DNA of 61,806 nt from the NCBI RefSeq assembly GCF_017876165.1, contig NZ_JAGINQ010000031.1:1-61806 (forward strand), read 5' to 3'. Under the pieces are notes generated by a model. It worked only from the letters and a program-made list of their open reading frames with translations. It was not told where the DNA came from and searched no databases. Position 1 is the stretch's first letter. Every line of letters starts with the position of its first letter. Shown in pieces: positions 41,335-49,603 of the stretch. The position numbers and the translations under genes are program-made. Origin of the DNA: Azospirillum soli (GTDB taxonomy: Bacteria > Pseudomonadota > Alphaproteobacteria > Azospirillales > Azospirillaceae).

Positions 41335-42351
41335 CTACTTCGCCGCTACACTGTCCTTGACGAAGCGCGGCTGGACGTAGGCGCCGTAGTCGGGCAGCAC
41401 ACGCTCGACCTTGCCCTGTTCCTTCAGGAAGGCGGCGGTCTCGGCGATGGCCTTGGCGGTGCCGCCGCCCAGCAGAGCGGGTGATGCCTGCTCGTCCGGC
41501 AGCGGGAAGTGGTTGCCGGTCAGAAGTTCCGGCACCTCCTCGGCCTTGGCGCCGGTCAGCTTGACGACCTTCTGGACGTTCTCGGCCTTGCCGGCCCAGG
41601 CGGCCGGGTTCTGGCGGTAGGTGGCATAGGCGTCGCTGGTGACGCGGACGAAGCCCTTCACCACGTCGGGATTGGCGGCGCTGAAGTCCTTGCGGGCGAT
41701 CCAGGCGTCGAAGGTCGGGGCACCCCACTTTGCCACCTCGGACGAGGTGACCTGCACCTTGCCCGTCTCCTTCGCCTTGCCCAGCGCCGGGTCCCACACA
41801 TAGGCCGCGTCGATGTCGCCGCGCGCCCAAGCGGCGGCGATCTCCGGCGGGCGCAGGTTCAGGATCTGCACCTGCTTGGGCGCGATCCCCCAATGCTTCA
41901 GCGCGGCCAGCAGGCTGTAGTGGGTGGTCGAGACGAAGGGCACCGCGACCTTCTTGCCGACAAGGTCCTTCGGTTCCTTGATGCCGGCGCCGTTGCGCAC
42001 GACCAGGGCCTCGGCCTCGCCGATCTGGGCGGCGACCAGGATGGTTTCGATGGGCAGCTCACGGCTGGCGGCGGCGGCCAGCGGGCTCGACCCAACATAG
42101 CCGATCTGCACGTCGCCCGACGCGATGGCGGCGATCACGTCGGCGCCACTGTCGAACTTGCGCCAGTTGATCGTCCAGCCGGTGGTCTTCTCGTAGACGC
42201 CATCGGCCTGCGCGACCTTCGCGGGATCGACCGTGGTCTGGTAGCCGATGGTCACCGTGCGGTCGGCGGCAAGAGCCGTGGCGGAGGTGGCGGTCGCAAG
42301 GCCGAGCGCGGCCGTTGCGGCCACAAGCAGGTGCTTCATGGTCGCTGTCAT
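41335..42351 (-). CDS. tauA: Taurine-binding periplasmic protein (TauA)
   Basis: 338-residue binding protein with a signal peptide (MKHLLVAATAALGLATATSA, cut near ALAADR). TVTIGYQTTVDPAKVAQADG, NWRKFDSGADVIAAIASGDV, QIGYVGSSPLAAAASR and AAAWARGDIDAAYVWDPALG are characteristic TauA blocks. The ATG at 42351 has GGGAGA 6 nt upstream. First gene of tauABCD; its promoter shares an AT-rich 266-bp region with the divergent operon at 42618. Confidence 0.93.
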   Translation of the reverse strand: MTATMKHLLVAATAALGLATATSATALAADRTVTIGYQTTVDPAKVAQADGVYEKTTGWTINWRKFDSGADVIAAIASGDVQIGYVGSSPLAAAASRELPIETILVAAQIGEAEALVVRNGAGIKEPKDLVGKKVAVPFVSTTHYSLLAALKHWGIAPKQVQILNLRPPEIAAAWARGDIDAAYVWDPALGKAKETGKVQVTSSEVAKWGAPTFDAWIARKDFSAANPDVVKGFVRVTSDAYATYRQNPAAWAGKAENVQKVVKLTGAKAEEVPELLTGNHFPLPDEQASPALLGGGTAKAIAETAAFLKEQGKVERVLPDYGAYVQPRFVKDSVAAK

Positions 42352-42425
42352 CGGGGTCTCCCGAAAGGGGTCTGTCCAAACTGCGTGCCCCAATCACACC
42401 AAGCGTGATCCAGGCTGTCAACATC

Positions 42426-42446
42426 AATCTACCTAAAAAGTAGATT
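42426..42446. promoter_or_regulatory. Palindromic operator between divergent sulfonate operons
   Basis: AATCTAC-N7-GTAGATT (7-bp perfect arms, spacer CTAAAAA) lies in an unusually AT-rich stretch between tauA and the divergent operon, about 75 nt from tauA and 172 nt from the other start. It looks like a binding site for a dimeric regulator. No regulator gene is adjacent, so a distant CysB/Cbl- or TauR-like protein is the likely binder. Confidence 0.6.
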
Positions 42447-42617
42447 TATTGGAAAAAATAATACTAATTCATTTTGTTATACAGCCGCCCGAGGCCGCAC
42501 AAAAGCCTACACCCGCAATTGACAATGCGCTGCAAGTGTGTGCTTTCATGAAGAAGACAGCAATTTCAACAACGCCCAGTCGCTAATAGGGCTCGGCACA
42601 CACGAGGGAATTGGATC

Positions 42618-43649
42618 ATGGTGGAGTTTCGACAGGGCAACCGTCCGGCGGCGGTGTCCCGGCGTGGTCTTCTGATCGGCGCGGCGGCGGTCGGCGCCGC
42701 CTTTCCTCTGACCGGTCTGGCGCCGCGTCTGGCGGTGGCCAACGCTCCGACGGTGACGAAGACGTTGAAGCTCGCCTGGAACACGGGCGCGGTCTGCGGC
42801 GCGCCGGTCGCGGTCGCGCAGCACAAGGGCTTCTTCGCCAAGCACGGCCTGAACGTGGAATTCGTGAACTTCGCCGGCACCACCGAAAGCCTTCTGGAGG
42901 CCATCGCCTCCGGCAAGGCGGACGTCGGTCACGGCATGGCGCTGCGCTGGCTGAAGCCGCTGGAGCAGGGCTTCGATGTGAAGATCGCGGCTGGCGTGCA
43001 CGGCGGCTGCATGCGCCTGCTGGCGGCGAAGTCCGGCGGCATCACCGACCTGAAGGGGCTGAAGGGCAAGACCATCGCCGTCGCCGACCTGTCCAGCCCG
43101 GCCAAGCACTTCTTCTCGATCCTGTTCTCCAAGCAGGGAATCGACCCGAACAAGGATGTGGACTGGCGCGTGTTCCCCGGCGACCTGCTGGCCGTCGCCG
43201 TCGAAAAGGGCGAGGCACAGGCCGTCGCCCACTGGGACCCGGTCACCTACGCCTTCCTGAAGTCCGGCAATCTCGTGGAGATCGCCACCAACCTGACCGG
43301 CGAGTACGTCAACCGCACCTGCTGCGTCATCGGCGTGCGCGGCAGCCTGCTGCGCGAGGACAAGGCGGCGGCTGCCGCGCTGGTCAAGGCGGTGTTCGAG
43401 GCGCAGGACTACACCGTCCACCACCCGGAGGAAGCGGCCAAGGCCTACCAGCAGTACTCGCCCAAGACCAGCATTGAGGACTTGGTGGCGCAGCTCCGCA
43501 GCCAGACGCACCACCACCACCCTGTCAGCGCCAACCTGAAGAAGGAACTGGCCTCCTACGCCGACGAGCTGAAGGGCATCCAGGTCTTCAAGCCGAACTT
43601 CGACACCGCGAAGTTCGCCGACAAGATCTACGCGGACGTGGTGGCCTGA
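42618..43649 (+). CDS. NitT/TauT-type substrate-binding protein with Tat-like signal
   Basis: 343-residue periplasmic binding protein. The N-terminus has SRRGLLIGAAAVGAAFPLTG, a twin-arginine signal, so it is probably exported folded. LAWNTGAVCGAPVAVAQHKGFFAKHGLNVE and LLEAIASGKADVGHGMALRWLKPLEQG are the family blocks. Four consecutive His (298-301) are unusual and could bind a metal or be chance. It heads a three-gene transporter operon plus a small monooxygenase-like gene, divergent from tauA. Confidence 0.9.
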   Translation: MVEFRQGNRPAAVSRRGLLIGAAAVGAAFPLTGLAPRLAVANAPTVTKTLKLAWNTGAVCGAPVAVAQHKGFFAKHGLNVEFVNFAGTTESLLEAIASGKADVGHGMALRWLKPLEQGFDVKIAAGVHGGCMRLLAAKSGGITDLKGLKGKTIAVADLSSPAKHFFSILFSKQGIDPNKDVDWRVFPGDLLAVAVEKGEAQAVAHWDPVTYAFLKSGNLVEIATNLTGEYVNRTCCVIGVRGSLLREDKAAAAALVKAVFEAQDYTVHHPEEAAKAYQQYSPKTSIEDLVAQLRSQTHHHHPVSANLKKELASYADELKGIQVFKPNFDTAKFADKIYADVVA

Positions 43650-43650
43650 G

Positions 43651-44634
43651 ATGGCGGCCATTGAAGGAGCAGCTGGCGAGGAGGCGGGGGCGCTGCCCAA
43701 GGAGGCCCCATCGCTACGGCCGGTAATCGGTGGATTGAGCGCTGCGGCGGCGTGGTTCGCCGTCGCGGCGCTGACCTCCGCTTGGCCGGACGCGGAGGAG
43801 TGGGAACGCACGGGCGAACTCGCCAGCCTGCTGGCCGTTGTGGGGGGCGGGCTCGCGCTCGCCTCCCTGCTGCGCCGGGCGCAGCGGGCGTGGCCCTGGA
43901 TGCTGGCCCTGGCGCTGGGCGTGGCGGCCTGGGAGGTGGCGACCGCCAAGCTGAACCTGCTGCCGCGCCCCTTCTTTGCACCACCGCAGGGATTGCTGGA
44001 GGTCTATCTGGACGATTGGCCCCGCCTTGCCGAATGCGTGCTGCATTCGGCGTGGCTGCTGATCTCCGGCTACCTGCTGGGCTCGGCCGCCGGCTTCATC
44101 ACCGGCGTGGCGGTCGGCTGGTCGCGGGCGGTCGGCTATTGGGTGAACCCGGTGCTGCGGCTGATCGGGCCGTTGCCGGCCACCGCGTGGCTGCCGCTGG
44201 CCTTCTTCGCCTTCCCAAGCAGCGCCAGTGCCAGCACCTTCCTGGTGGCTCTGGCCGCCTTCTTCCCGGTCACGATCCTCACGCTGTCGGGGGTGGCGGG
44301 CGTCAACAGCGCCTTCTACGACATCGCCCGCACGCTGGGCGCCAACAAGCGGTTCCTGGTGCTGAAGGTGGCGATCCCCGCGACCATGCCGCACGTCTTC
44401 GTCGGCCTGTTCATGGGCCTTGGCGGTTCCTTCGCGGTGCTGGTGGTGGCGGAGATGCTGGGCGTGAAGGCCGGGCTCGGCTGGTACATCCAGTGGGCGC
44501 AGGGCTGGGCCGCCTACGGCAACATGTACGCGGCACTTCTGGTGATGGCGCTGCTGTGCTCCGGTCTCGTCGCCTTGCTGTTCCGCATCCGCGATCACCT
44601 GCTCGCCTGGCAGAAAGGACTGCTGCGATGGTAG
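43651..44634 (+). CDS. NitT/TauT-type ABC transporter permease (extended N-terminus)
   Basis: 327-residue permease. The first 90 residues add two hydrophobic segments (SAAAAWFAVAALTSAW and LASLLAVVGGGLALASLL) ahead of the standard domain, which has WPWMLALALGVAAWEVAT, PLPATAWLPLAFFAF and the EAA loop IARTLGANKRFLVLKVAIPATMPHVFVGLFMGLG. It follows the binding protein by 1 nt and overlaps the ATPase by 7 nt. Confidence 0.91.
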   Translation: MAAIEGAAGEEAGALPKEAPSLRPVIGGLSAAAAWFAVAALTSAWPDAEEWERTGELASLLAVVGGGLALASLLRRAQRAWPWMLALALGVAAWEVATAKLNLLPRPFFAPPQGLLEVYLDDWPRLAECVLHSAWLLISGYLLGSAAGFITGVAVGWSRAVGYWVNPVLRLIGPLPATAWLPLAFFAFPSSASASTFLVALAAFFPVTILTLSGVAGVNSAFYDIARTLGANKRFLVLKVAIPATMPHVFVGLFMGLGGSFAVLVVAEMLGVKAGLGWYIQWAQGWAAYGNMYAALLVMALLCSGLVALLFRIRDHLLAWQKGLLRW

Positions 44635-45416
44635 CGCTCGCCCACAAGGCGGATGATGAGGCCGGGCTCGGCCTTGCCGTCCGCAACGTCAGTCACGCCT
44701 TCGAACTGCACGGGCAGACCCTGCCCGTCCTCGACAACGTCAGCTTCTCCGTGGAGCCGGGGGAGTTCGTGGCGCTGCTCGGCCCCTCCGGCTGCGGCAA
44801 GTCCACGCTGCTGCGCCTCGTCGCCGGGCTAGAGCCGCCGTGCGGCGGAAGCCTGCTCGCCGACGGACGGCCCATCGACGGGCCGCACCCGTCGCGGGTC
44901 GTGGTCTTCCAGGACCCGACGCTCTACCCCTGGCGCACGGTGTGGGACAACGTGGCGCTGGGGCTGGAGGCGCAAGGGCTGCTGAAGCAGAACCGCGCGC
45001 GGGTGGACGAGGCGCTGGCCCTGGTCGGCCTGTCCGGCTTCGCCAAGGCCTACCCGCACCAGCTGTCCGGCGGCATGGCCCAGCGCGCGGCACTCGCCCG
45101 CGCACTGGTCAACGACCCGCGCCTGTTGGTGCTGGACGAACCGCTGGGCAAGCTGGACAGTTTGACCCGCATCGCCATGCAGGGCGAGATCGTGCGGCTG
45201 TGGCAGAGCGCCGGCTTCACCGCCCTGCTCGTCACGCACGACGTGGAGGAAGCCCTGCTGATGGCGACGCGCGTCATCGTGTTCAGCGAGCGTCCCGCGC
45301 GCATCACGGCCGAAATCCCCATTGACCGCCCCTACCCGCGCCACCGCGACGACCCCGTGCTGGTGGACCTGCGCCACAAGGTGCTGGACCTGCTGGGCAT
45401 GGGATCGAGCTGGTGA
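44628..45416 (+). CDS. NitT/TauT-type ABC transporter ATPase
   Basis: 262-residue ATPase with Walker A GPSGCGKST, Q-loop VFQDPTLYPWRT, signature QLSGGMAQRAALARAL, Walker B LLVLDEPLGKLD and H-loop LVTHDVEEALLMA. The ATG at 44628 overlaps the permease stop (ATGGTAG), with AAAGGA upstream. The longer frame that runs through the permease gene was discarded. Confidence 0.93.
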   Translation: MVALAHKADDEAGLGLAVRNVSHAFELHGQTLPVLDNVSFSVEPGEFVALLGPSGCGKSTLLRLVAGLEPPCGGSLLADGRPIDGPHPSRVVVFQDPTLYPWRTVWDNVALGLEAQGLLKQNRARVDEALALVGLSGFAKAYPHQLSGGMAQRAALARALVNDPRLLVLDEPLGKLDSLTRIAMQGEIVRLWQSAGFTALLVTHDVEEALLMATRVIVFSERPARITAEIPIDRPYPRHRDDPVLVDLRHKVLDLLGMGSSW

Positions 45417-45444
45417 CGTCCCCGCCAAGTGTTCGGAGAGCCGC

Positions 45445-45756
45445 ATGATCACCGCCATCGTCCGCTACCGCCTTCCCGCGTCCATCACGCGGGAAGACTG
45501 CTTCGCCCATTTCAAGAAGATCGCGCCGGGCTTCGGCGACGTGCCCGGCCTGATCCGCAAGCAGTTCATCTGGAGCGAGATCGGCACCGCCGGCGGCGTC
45601 TATCAATGGAGCAGCATCGAGGACGCCAAGCACTTCTACGAGGGGCCTTGGCTCGAAGGGATTCTCGCCCGTTACGGGACCTATCCGGAGATCGAGTATT
45701 TCCGGACCTTGGCGGTCACCGATAATCCTGGGGGGCAGGTGATCATCCCGGAATGA
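45445..45756 (+). CDS. Small monooxygenase-like protein (dimeric alpha-beta barrel)
   Basis: 103-residue soluble protein with a ferredoxin-like pattern: AIVRYRLPASITREDCFAHFKKIAPGFGDVPGLIRKQFI, then GGVYQWSSIEDAKHFYEGPWLEGILARYG and IEYFRTLAV. It resembles YdhR/antibiotic-biosynthesis-monooxygenase type proteins that work as dimers, often without a cofactor. It is the fourth gene of the transporter operon, 28 nt after the ATPase, with GGAGAG before the ATG. It may process the imported compound; that is inference. Confidence 0.78.
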   Translation: MITAIVRYRLPASITREDCFAHFKKIAPGFGDVPGLIRKQFIWSEIGTAGGVYQWSSIEDAKHFYEGPWLEGILARYGTYPEIEYFRTLAVTDNPGGQVIIPE

Positions 45757-45813
45757 CCCTGTGCCCGGAGTTGCCGAATCAACATCCAGCCCGTCCGCCC
45801 TTGCCGACGCCGA

Positions 45814-45839
45814 CTAAAGCGAATTTGCATTCGCTTTAG
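45814..45839. repeat. Palindromic repeat unit 1 (CTAAAGCGAAT arms)
   Basis: Perfect 11-bp arms CTAAAGCGAAT/ATTCGCTTTAG with a 4-nt loop. Located 58 nt after the small monooxygenase stop, so it could also form an mRNA 3'-end hairpin, though no U-run follows. It resembles unit 2 at 45909-45926. Confidence 0.65.
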
Positions 45840-45908
45840 ATTCATATGGCCTCATGTGCCGGCCGGGCTTCGGACGCATAGGCGTCCGGGCCCGCCGTCG
45901 CGGTCCAG

Positions 45909-45926
45909 AGCGGATCGAAATCCGCT
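45909..45926. repeat. Palindromic repeat unit 2 (AGCGGAT arms)
   Basis: AGCGGATCGAAATCCGCT has 7-bp perfect arms and is followed by TTAG, as in unit 1 (AGCG...CGCTTTAG). The two units look like members of one palindromic repeat family, 70 bp apart. Confidence 0.55.
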
Positions 45927-45970
45927 TTAGGCCCAAAAAGCCGGGCGCGACCGCAATCGCTTTCTGTCCC

Positions 45971-46063
45971 GATGTCGTGTCGGCGGGCTTCGCCGTGCTG
46001 AGCAGCCGGTGCAACTTCGAACTGGTGCAGAAGGCGGCGGCCGGCATGACGCTGTTCCGATGA
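45971..46063 (+). pseudogene. Possible fdhD 3' remnant
   Basis: The frame reads DVVSAGFAVLSSRCNFELVQ followed by KAAAGMTLFR and a stop. This resembles the FdhD segment around the SxRxxxExVxKAA motif, joined directly to the later GMTLFG-like piece, as if the part between were deleted. FdhD is a sulfurtransferase needed to activate formate dehydrogenase. The piece is short, so the assignment is tentative. Confidence 0.35.
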
Positions 46064-46066
46064 GCC

Positions 46067-46861
46067 TTACGCCCCCCGGCGCAGAGTGCGCGGCAGGCAG
46101 ACACGCATGCCGCCGTCGCCGACCGTCAGCACGTCCACCTCGGTCCCGTACACCTCCCGCATCATGGCGGCGGTAATGACCTCATCGGGCGAACCGAGGC
46201 GGGCGAGCCGGCCGTTGTGCAGCAGGGCGACGCGGTCGGCGATGGCGAAGGCCTGCTCGGGATGGTGGGTGGAAAACACCACCGCCAGGCCGTCCTCGTC
46301 GGCCAGCCGGCGCACCTGCTCCAGAACGCGCACCTGATTGCCGAAGTCGAGGCTGGCGGTCGGTTCGTCGAGCACCAGGACGCGCGGCGCCTGGGCCAGC
46401 GCCCGCGCAATCAGGGCCAGTTGCCGCTCGCCGCCGCTGATGCGCAGCCAGTCGCGCTCGGCCAGATGCGCGATGCCGAGGCGGTCCAGGGCTGCCGTTG
46501 CCGCCGCGTGGTCCAATTCGGCGGGGGCGGTGAAGGGCCCCCGGTGGGCGGTGCGGCCCATCAGCACCATCTCGCTCACGCTGAAGGAAAACTGCCCGGC
46601 GCCGGCCTGCGGAACATAGCCGAAGGCCAGCGCGCGGCGGCGCGGGGTCCAGCCACCGGCATCCTCGCCATCGACGCGGATGCGGCCTCCGCGCGGGGGC
46701 AGCAGGCCGAGAATCGTTTTGAACAGCGTTGTCTTGCCGCTGCCGTTGGGACCGAGCAGGCACAGCACCTCGCCCACCCCGACGGCAAAGCCGACACTGG
46801 CCCCGACAGTTCGCTCGCCGTAGCCGAAGGCCAGATCCTCGACGGCAAGCCGCGCGCTCAT
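46067..46861 (-). CDS. FecE/BtuD-type ABC transporter ATPase
   Basis: 264-residue ATPase of a metal-chelate type importer. Walker A GPNGSGKTT, Q-loop YVPQAGAGQFSFS, signature ISGGERQLALIARALA, Walker B VLVLDEPTASLDFG and H-loop STHHPEQAFAIAD. The Q-loop segment QFSFSVSEMVLMGRTAH is like that of siderophore, cobalamin and molybdate (MolC) relatives. The start overlaps the permease stop (ATGA). Confidence 0.92.
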   Translation of the reverse strand: MSARLAVEDLAFGYGERTVGASVGFAVGVGEVLCLLGPNGSGKTTLFKTILGLLPPRGGRIRVDGEDAGGWTPRRRALAFGYVPQAGAGQFSFSVSEMVLMGRTAHRGPFTAPAELDHAAATAALDRLGIAHLAERDWLRISGGERQLALIARALAQAPRVLVLDEPTASLDFGNQVRVLEQVRRLADEDGLAVVFSTHHPEQAFAIADRVALLHNGRLARLGSPDEVITAAMMREVYGTEVDVLTVGDGGMRVCLPRTLRRGA

Positions 46862-47865
46862 GACCAGCCTCGACGGCCGAAGGCCAGCAGCCAGAGAAAC
46901 ACCGGCGTGCCGATCACCGCCGTCAGCACCCCCAGCGGCAATTCGACCCGCCCAAGTCCGCGCGCCAGCGTGTCCACCGCCAGCAGGTAGGCCGCCCCCA
47001 GCACCACGGCGGTGGGCAGCAGGCGCACGAAGGCCGGCCCGACCATCAGCCGTGCAAGGTGCGGCACCAGCAGCCCGACCCAGCCGACGATGCCGGCCAC
47101 CGACACGGCGGCGGCGGTCATCAGCGTCGCCGCCGCGATGACAACGGCACGGATGGCGCGCACCGAGACGCCGAGCGAGGTCGCCTCCTCGTCACCCAGC
47201 GTCATAACGTCCAGCCGCCAGCGCAGCAGCACCAAGGGCACCAGCGCCACCGCCACCGGCGGTGCCAACGCGGCGAGATCGGCGCGGTTGACTGCCGATA
47301 GGCTGCCCAGCAGCCAGAAGGTGATGGCTGGCAACTGGTTGTAGGGGTCCGCGAGGTACTTGAGCAGGGCCACCCCCGACCCCAGCAGGGAACCGATCAC
47401 CACGCCCCCCAGCACAAGGACCAGCACCGGGTCCCGCCCGCGCACGGCGGCGGCGAGGCCGTAGACCGCCGCCACCGCCACGAGCCCCCCGGCGAAGGCC
47501 AGCCCCTGGATGGCGACCACCGGCAGCGAAGCGAAGATGCCCAGCACCGCGCCCAGCGCCGCACCCGATGAAACGCCGAGGATGTCCGGCGAGACCAGCG
47601 GGTTGCGGAACAGCCCCTGGTAGGCGGCACCCGACGCCGCGAGCCCGGCGCCGATCAGCATGGCGGCCAGCACGCGCGGCCCCCGGATGTCCCAGATCAC
47701 CGTCTCCACCGCGCGCGGAACGCTCACTGAACCTCCCGTCGCCTTGGCCCACAGGAGCGACGCAAGCTCGCCTGGCGACACGGGGAAGGCGCCGACGTGA
47801 AACGCAACAAGCACAGCCGCCAGCAGCATGGCCACGATGGCCCCCAGCACCACGGCAAAGGGCAT
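46858..47865 (-). CDS. FecCD/BtuC-type ABC transporter permease
   Basis: 335-residue membrane protein with about ten helices. WDIRGPRVLAAMLIGAGLAASGAAYQGLFRNPLVSPDILGVSSGA is the family signature split across the first periplasmic and second helices (RNPL.SPD.LG), and LGDEEATSLGVSVRAIR is the coupling loop. VGWVGLLVPHLARLMVG is the conserved late helix. A single permease gene means a homodimer channel, as in BtuC or MolB. The ATG at 47865 lies immediately after a GGTGAG stretch and next to the binding-protein stop. Confidence 0.92.
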   Translation of the reverse strand: MPFAVVLGAIVAMLLAAVLVAFHVGAFPVSPGELASLLWAKATGGSVSVPRAVETVIWDIRGPRVLAAMLIGAGLAASGAAYQGLFRNPLVSPDILGVSSGAALGAVLGIFASLPVVAIQGLAFAGGLVAVAAVYGLAAAVRGRDPVLVLVLGGVVIGSLLGSGVALLKYLADPYNQLPAITFWLLGSLSAVNRADLAALAPPVAVALVPLVLLRWRLDVMTLGDEEATSLGVSVRAIRAVVIAAATLMTAAAVSVAGIVGWVGLLVPHLARLMVGPAFVRLLPTAVVLGAAYLLAVDTLARGLGRVELPLGVLTAVIGTPVFLWLLAFGRRGWS

Positions 47866-47866
47866 C

Positions 47867-48946
47867 TCACCCGGGCGGACGCGAACCGGCCAGGAGTTCG
47901 TCGATCTGCCGGTCGTCCGGTTCTCGGTGGTAGAAGAGGGCATAGAAGCGTCGCGTCTCCTCGCGCAGGTCTTCCGGGAAGAGGTCAGGGTACAACACTT
48001 TGCCGAGCCAGCGCAGACCAAGAAGTCGATTGGCGGAGGGCGGTGAACCGATCCAGGTGAAGGGCAGCCCCGGCGACAGGTAGACGCGCCGTTCGCGCAC
48101 CGCCTTGACGCCCTGCCACAGCGGATCGGTCCACACGCTGTCGTAAAAGCCGCGGTCGATGGTGACGATGGCATTGGGTTGCCATGCGAGCACCTGCTCC
48201 ATCGAGACATTGACGATGCCGCCGTTACCGAGCGCTTCGGCGGCGACGTTGCGCACCCCGGCAACGTCCAGAGCTTCGACGTTGATGGAGCCCCGAATGC
48301 CGGTCTGCAACCCGCGAGGCCCGCGCGCCATGTAGACCGTCAGCCGCCGGTCCGCAGGCACGCTCTCCATGCGCCGCCGCACCTCGGCCAGTGTCTCCTC
48401 GGCATAGCGGGCCAGCCGCTCTCCCTGCTCCGACACGCCAAGCAGCGTGCCCACCGACCGGAAGGTCTTGGCTGAATCCGCCAGATGCCCGTCGATCAGC
48501 ACGGTCGGCACGCGCGTCTGCTCCTGAACGCGGTCGGCGAGCGACACAAAGGTCGGCGCCGTGCTGCCGACATCGAGGACGATGTCCGGCCGGGCGCCGA
48601 CGACCGCTTCCAGATTGACGGTGTTGCCGCGCCCGGTCAGCCGCCCCAGTTCCGGCAGATCGGCGTACCGTTCCGGCAGGAACGAGCGCTCCGGCGGGCT
48701 GATGGCGCGGGTCCAGCCCAGCAGCTTGTCGGGCGCCAGCATATAGACGACGACCGAAGCGGGCGGACCGGCGGGAAACACCCGTTCGACGCGGGGCGGT
48801 ACGGCAACACGGCGCCCGGACGAATCAACGAACCCGTCCTCTGCCGCTGCCATGGGCTGCGTGGCGAGCAACCCGAGAAAAAAGCCGAAACTTAACCGAC
48901 ACACAGAAAGCCGAGTTCGAACTGGTATGGCACAGCCGGGCACCAT
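47867..48946 (-). CDS. FecB/BtuF-like periplasmic binding protein
   Basis: 359-residue binding protein with a signal peptide (about 10-35, LSVCRLSFGFFLGLLATQPMAAAE). DSSGRRVAVPPRVERVFPAG opens the class III fold, followed by GRLTGRGNTVNLEAVVGARPDIVLDVG, and a C-terminal LGLRWLGKVLYPDLFPEDL block. The ligand could be a metal chelate or an oxyanion: the set has the MolA-MolB-MolC layout, and the fdhD-like remnant hints at molybdate or tungstate. Iron-siderophore use is equally possible. Confidence 0.88.
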   Translation of the reverse strand: MVPGCAIPVRTRLSVCRLSFGFFLGLLATQPMAAAEDGFVDSSGRRVAVPPRVERVFPAGPPASVVVYMLAPDKLLGWTRAISPPERSFLPERYADLPELGRLTGRGNTVNLEAVVGARPDIVLDVGSTAPTFVSLADRVQEQTRVPTVLIDGHLADSAKTFRSVGTLLGVSEQGERLARYAEETLAEVRRRMESVPADRRLTVYMARGPRGLQTGIRGSINVEALDVAGVRNVAAEALGNGGIVNVSMEQVLAWQPNAIVTIDRGFYDSVWTDPLWQGVKAVRERRVYLSPGLPFTWIGSPPSANRLLGLRWLGKVLYPDLFPEDLREETRRFYALFYHREPDDRQIDELLAGSRPPG

Positions 48947-49348
48947 GATCGCTCCGGATGGTGGACATTTGTCGGCTCAAGACGATGAGCGGTCGTTGCC
49001 TTTTCGTCTATAGGCCAATGGCCCTGGGCAAGGCCGATGGGAGCGATGACCACGCAGGAGGCCACCCATTGTGGAGCTTTGACCGCTTCCGGCAGGAAGC
49101 GGCTTGGGCCATAGCCTTGGAGCGAACGTCGGCTTTCGGCTCGGTCAAGACGAAGTCGTTGCACCTCACCAAAAGCGCTGCACGCCGGAACCCTTTGCCT
49201 CGGCAGCGGCGATGAACCGTTCCTCGGCGTTTGCCGGAGCCGTGGCGTCCGCGACAGCCGCGACAGTGGCGAGGGCCGTCAGGACGGATCAGCTGGGTAG
49301 CAAGAAGATGGCGATGAATTCCTCTCCCGCGTTATCGTGTCACTACCA
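48947..49348. other. Intergenic region with no clear gene
   Basis: About 400 bp upstream of the binding-protein gene. Short open frames on both strands have no recognisable domain or ribosome site. The promoter of the transporter should be here. Sequence debris from a mobile element follows directly. Confidence 0.4.
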
Positions 49349-49490
49349 TCAGGAACCTATTGCGCACAAAGCAATCATTCTGACGTCGCGCTCGCGCAGA
49401 TCGCCCCGCAGCTGATTATGGAAGGTGGCCCAGACGCCGCCACGCTGCCAAGCTTGGAGGTAGCAGCACACGGCGAGACCAGCGGGGACT
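49349..49490 (-). pseudogene. Possible IS5-type transposase fragment
   Basis: The minus strand reads AVCCYLQAWQRGGVWATFHN, then QLRGDLRERDVRMIALCAIGS and a stop. This has the feel of the linker region of a split IS5-type transposase (tryptophan-rich xxWxRxGVW, then LRxDLRERD). Nothing else of an element is attached. Weak call. Confidence 0.4.
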
Positions 49491-49603
49491 CACGCGGCAG
49501 CATGCCATCTCTCCAGACTACCGGCATCGAGCACTGGATGTTACGGGCTCCTGTGACAACGCTCCCTCAGCCATCTCCTGTCCAAGGCGGTTGGTGTGGG
49601 ACA

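Noticed and set aside
45854..46063. A 69-residue intact gene after the small monooxygenase
   Set aside because: The first half is made of palindromic repeat sequence and only the end resembles FdhD, so it is called a remnant.
48892..49215. Small genes in the gap upstream of the metal-chelate binding protein
   Set aside because: Overlapping frames on both strands, no ribosome site, no domain and no conserved pattern.
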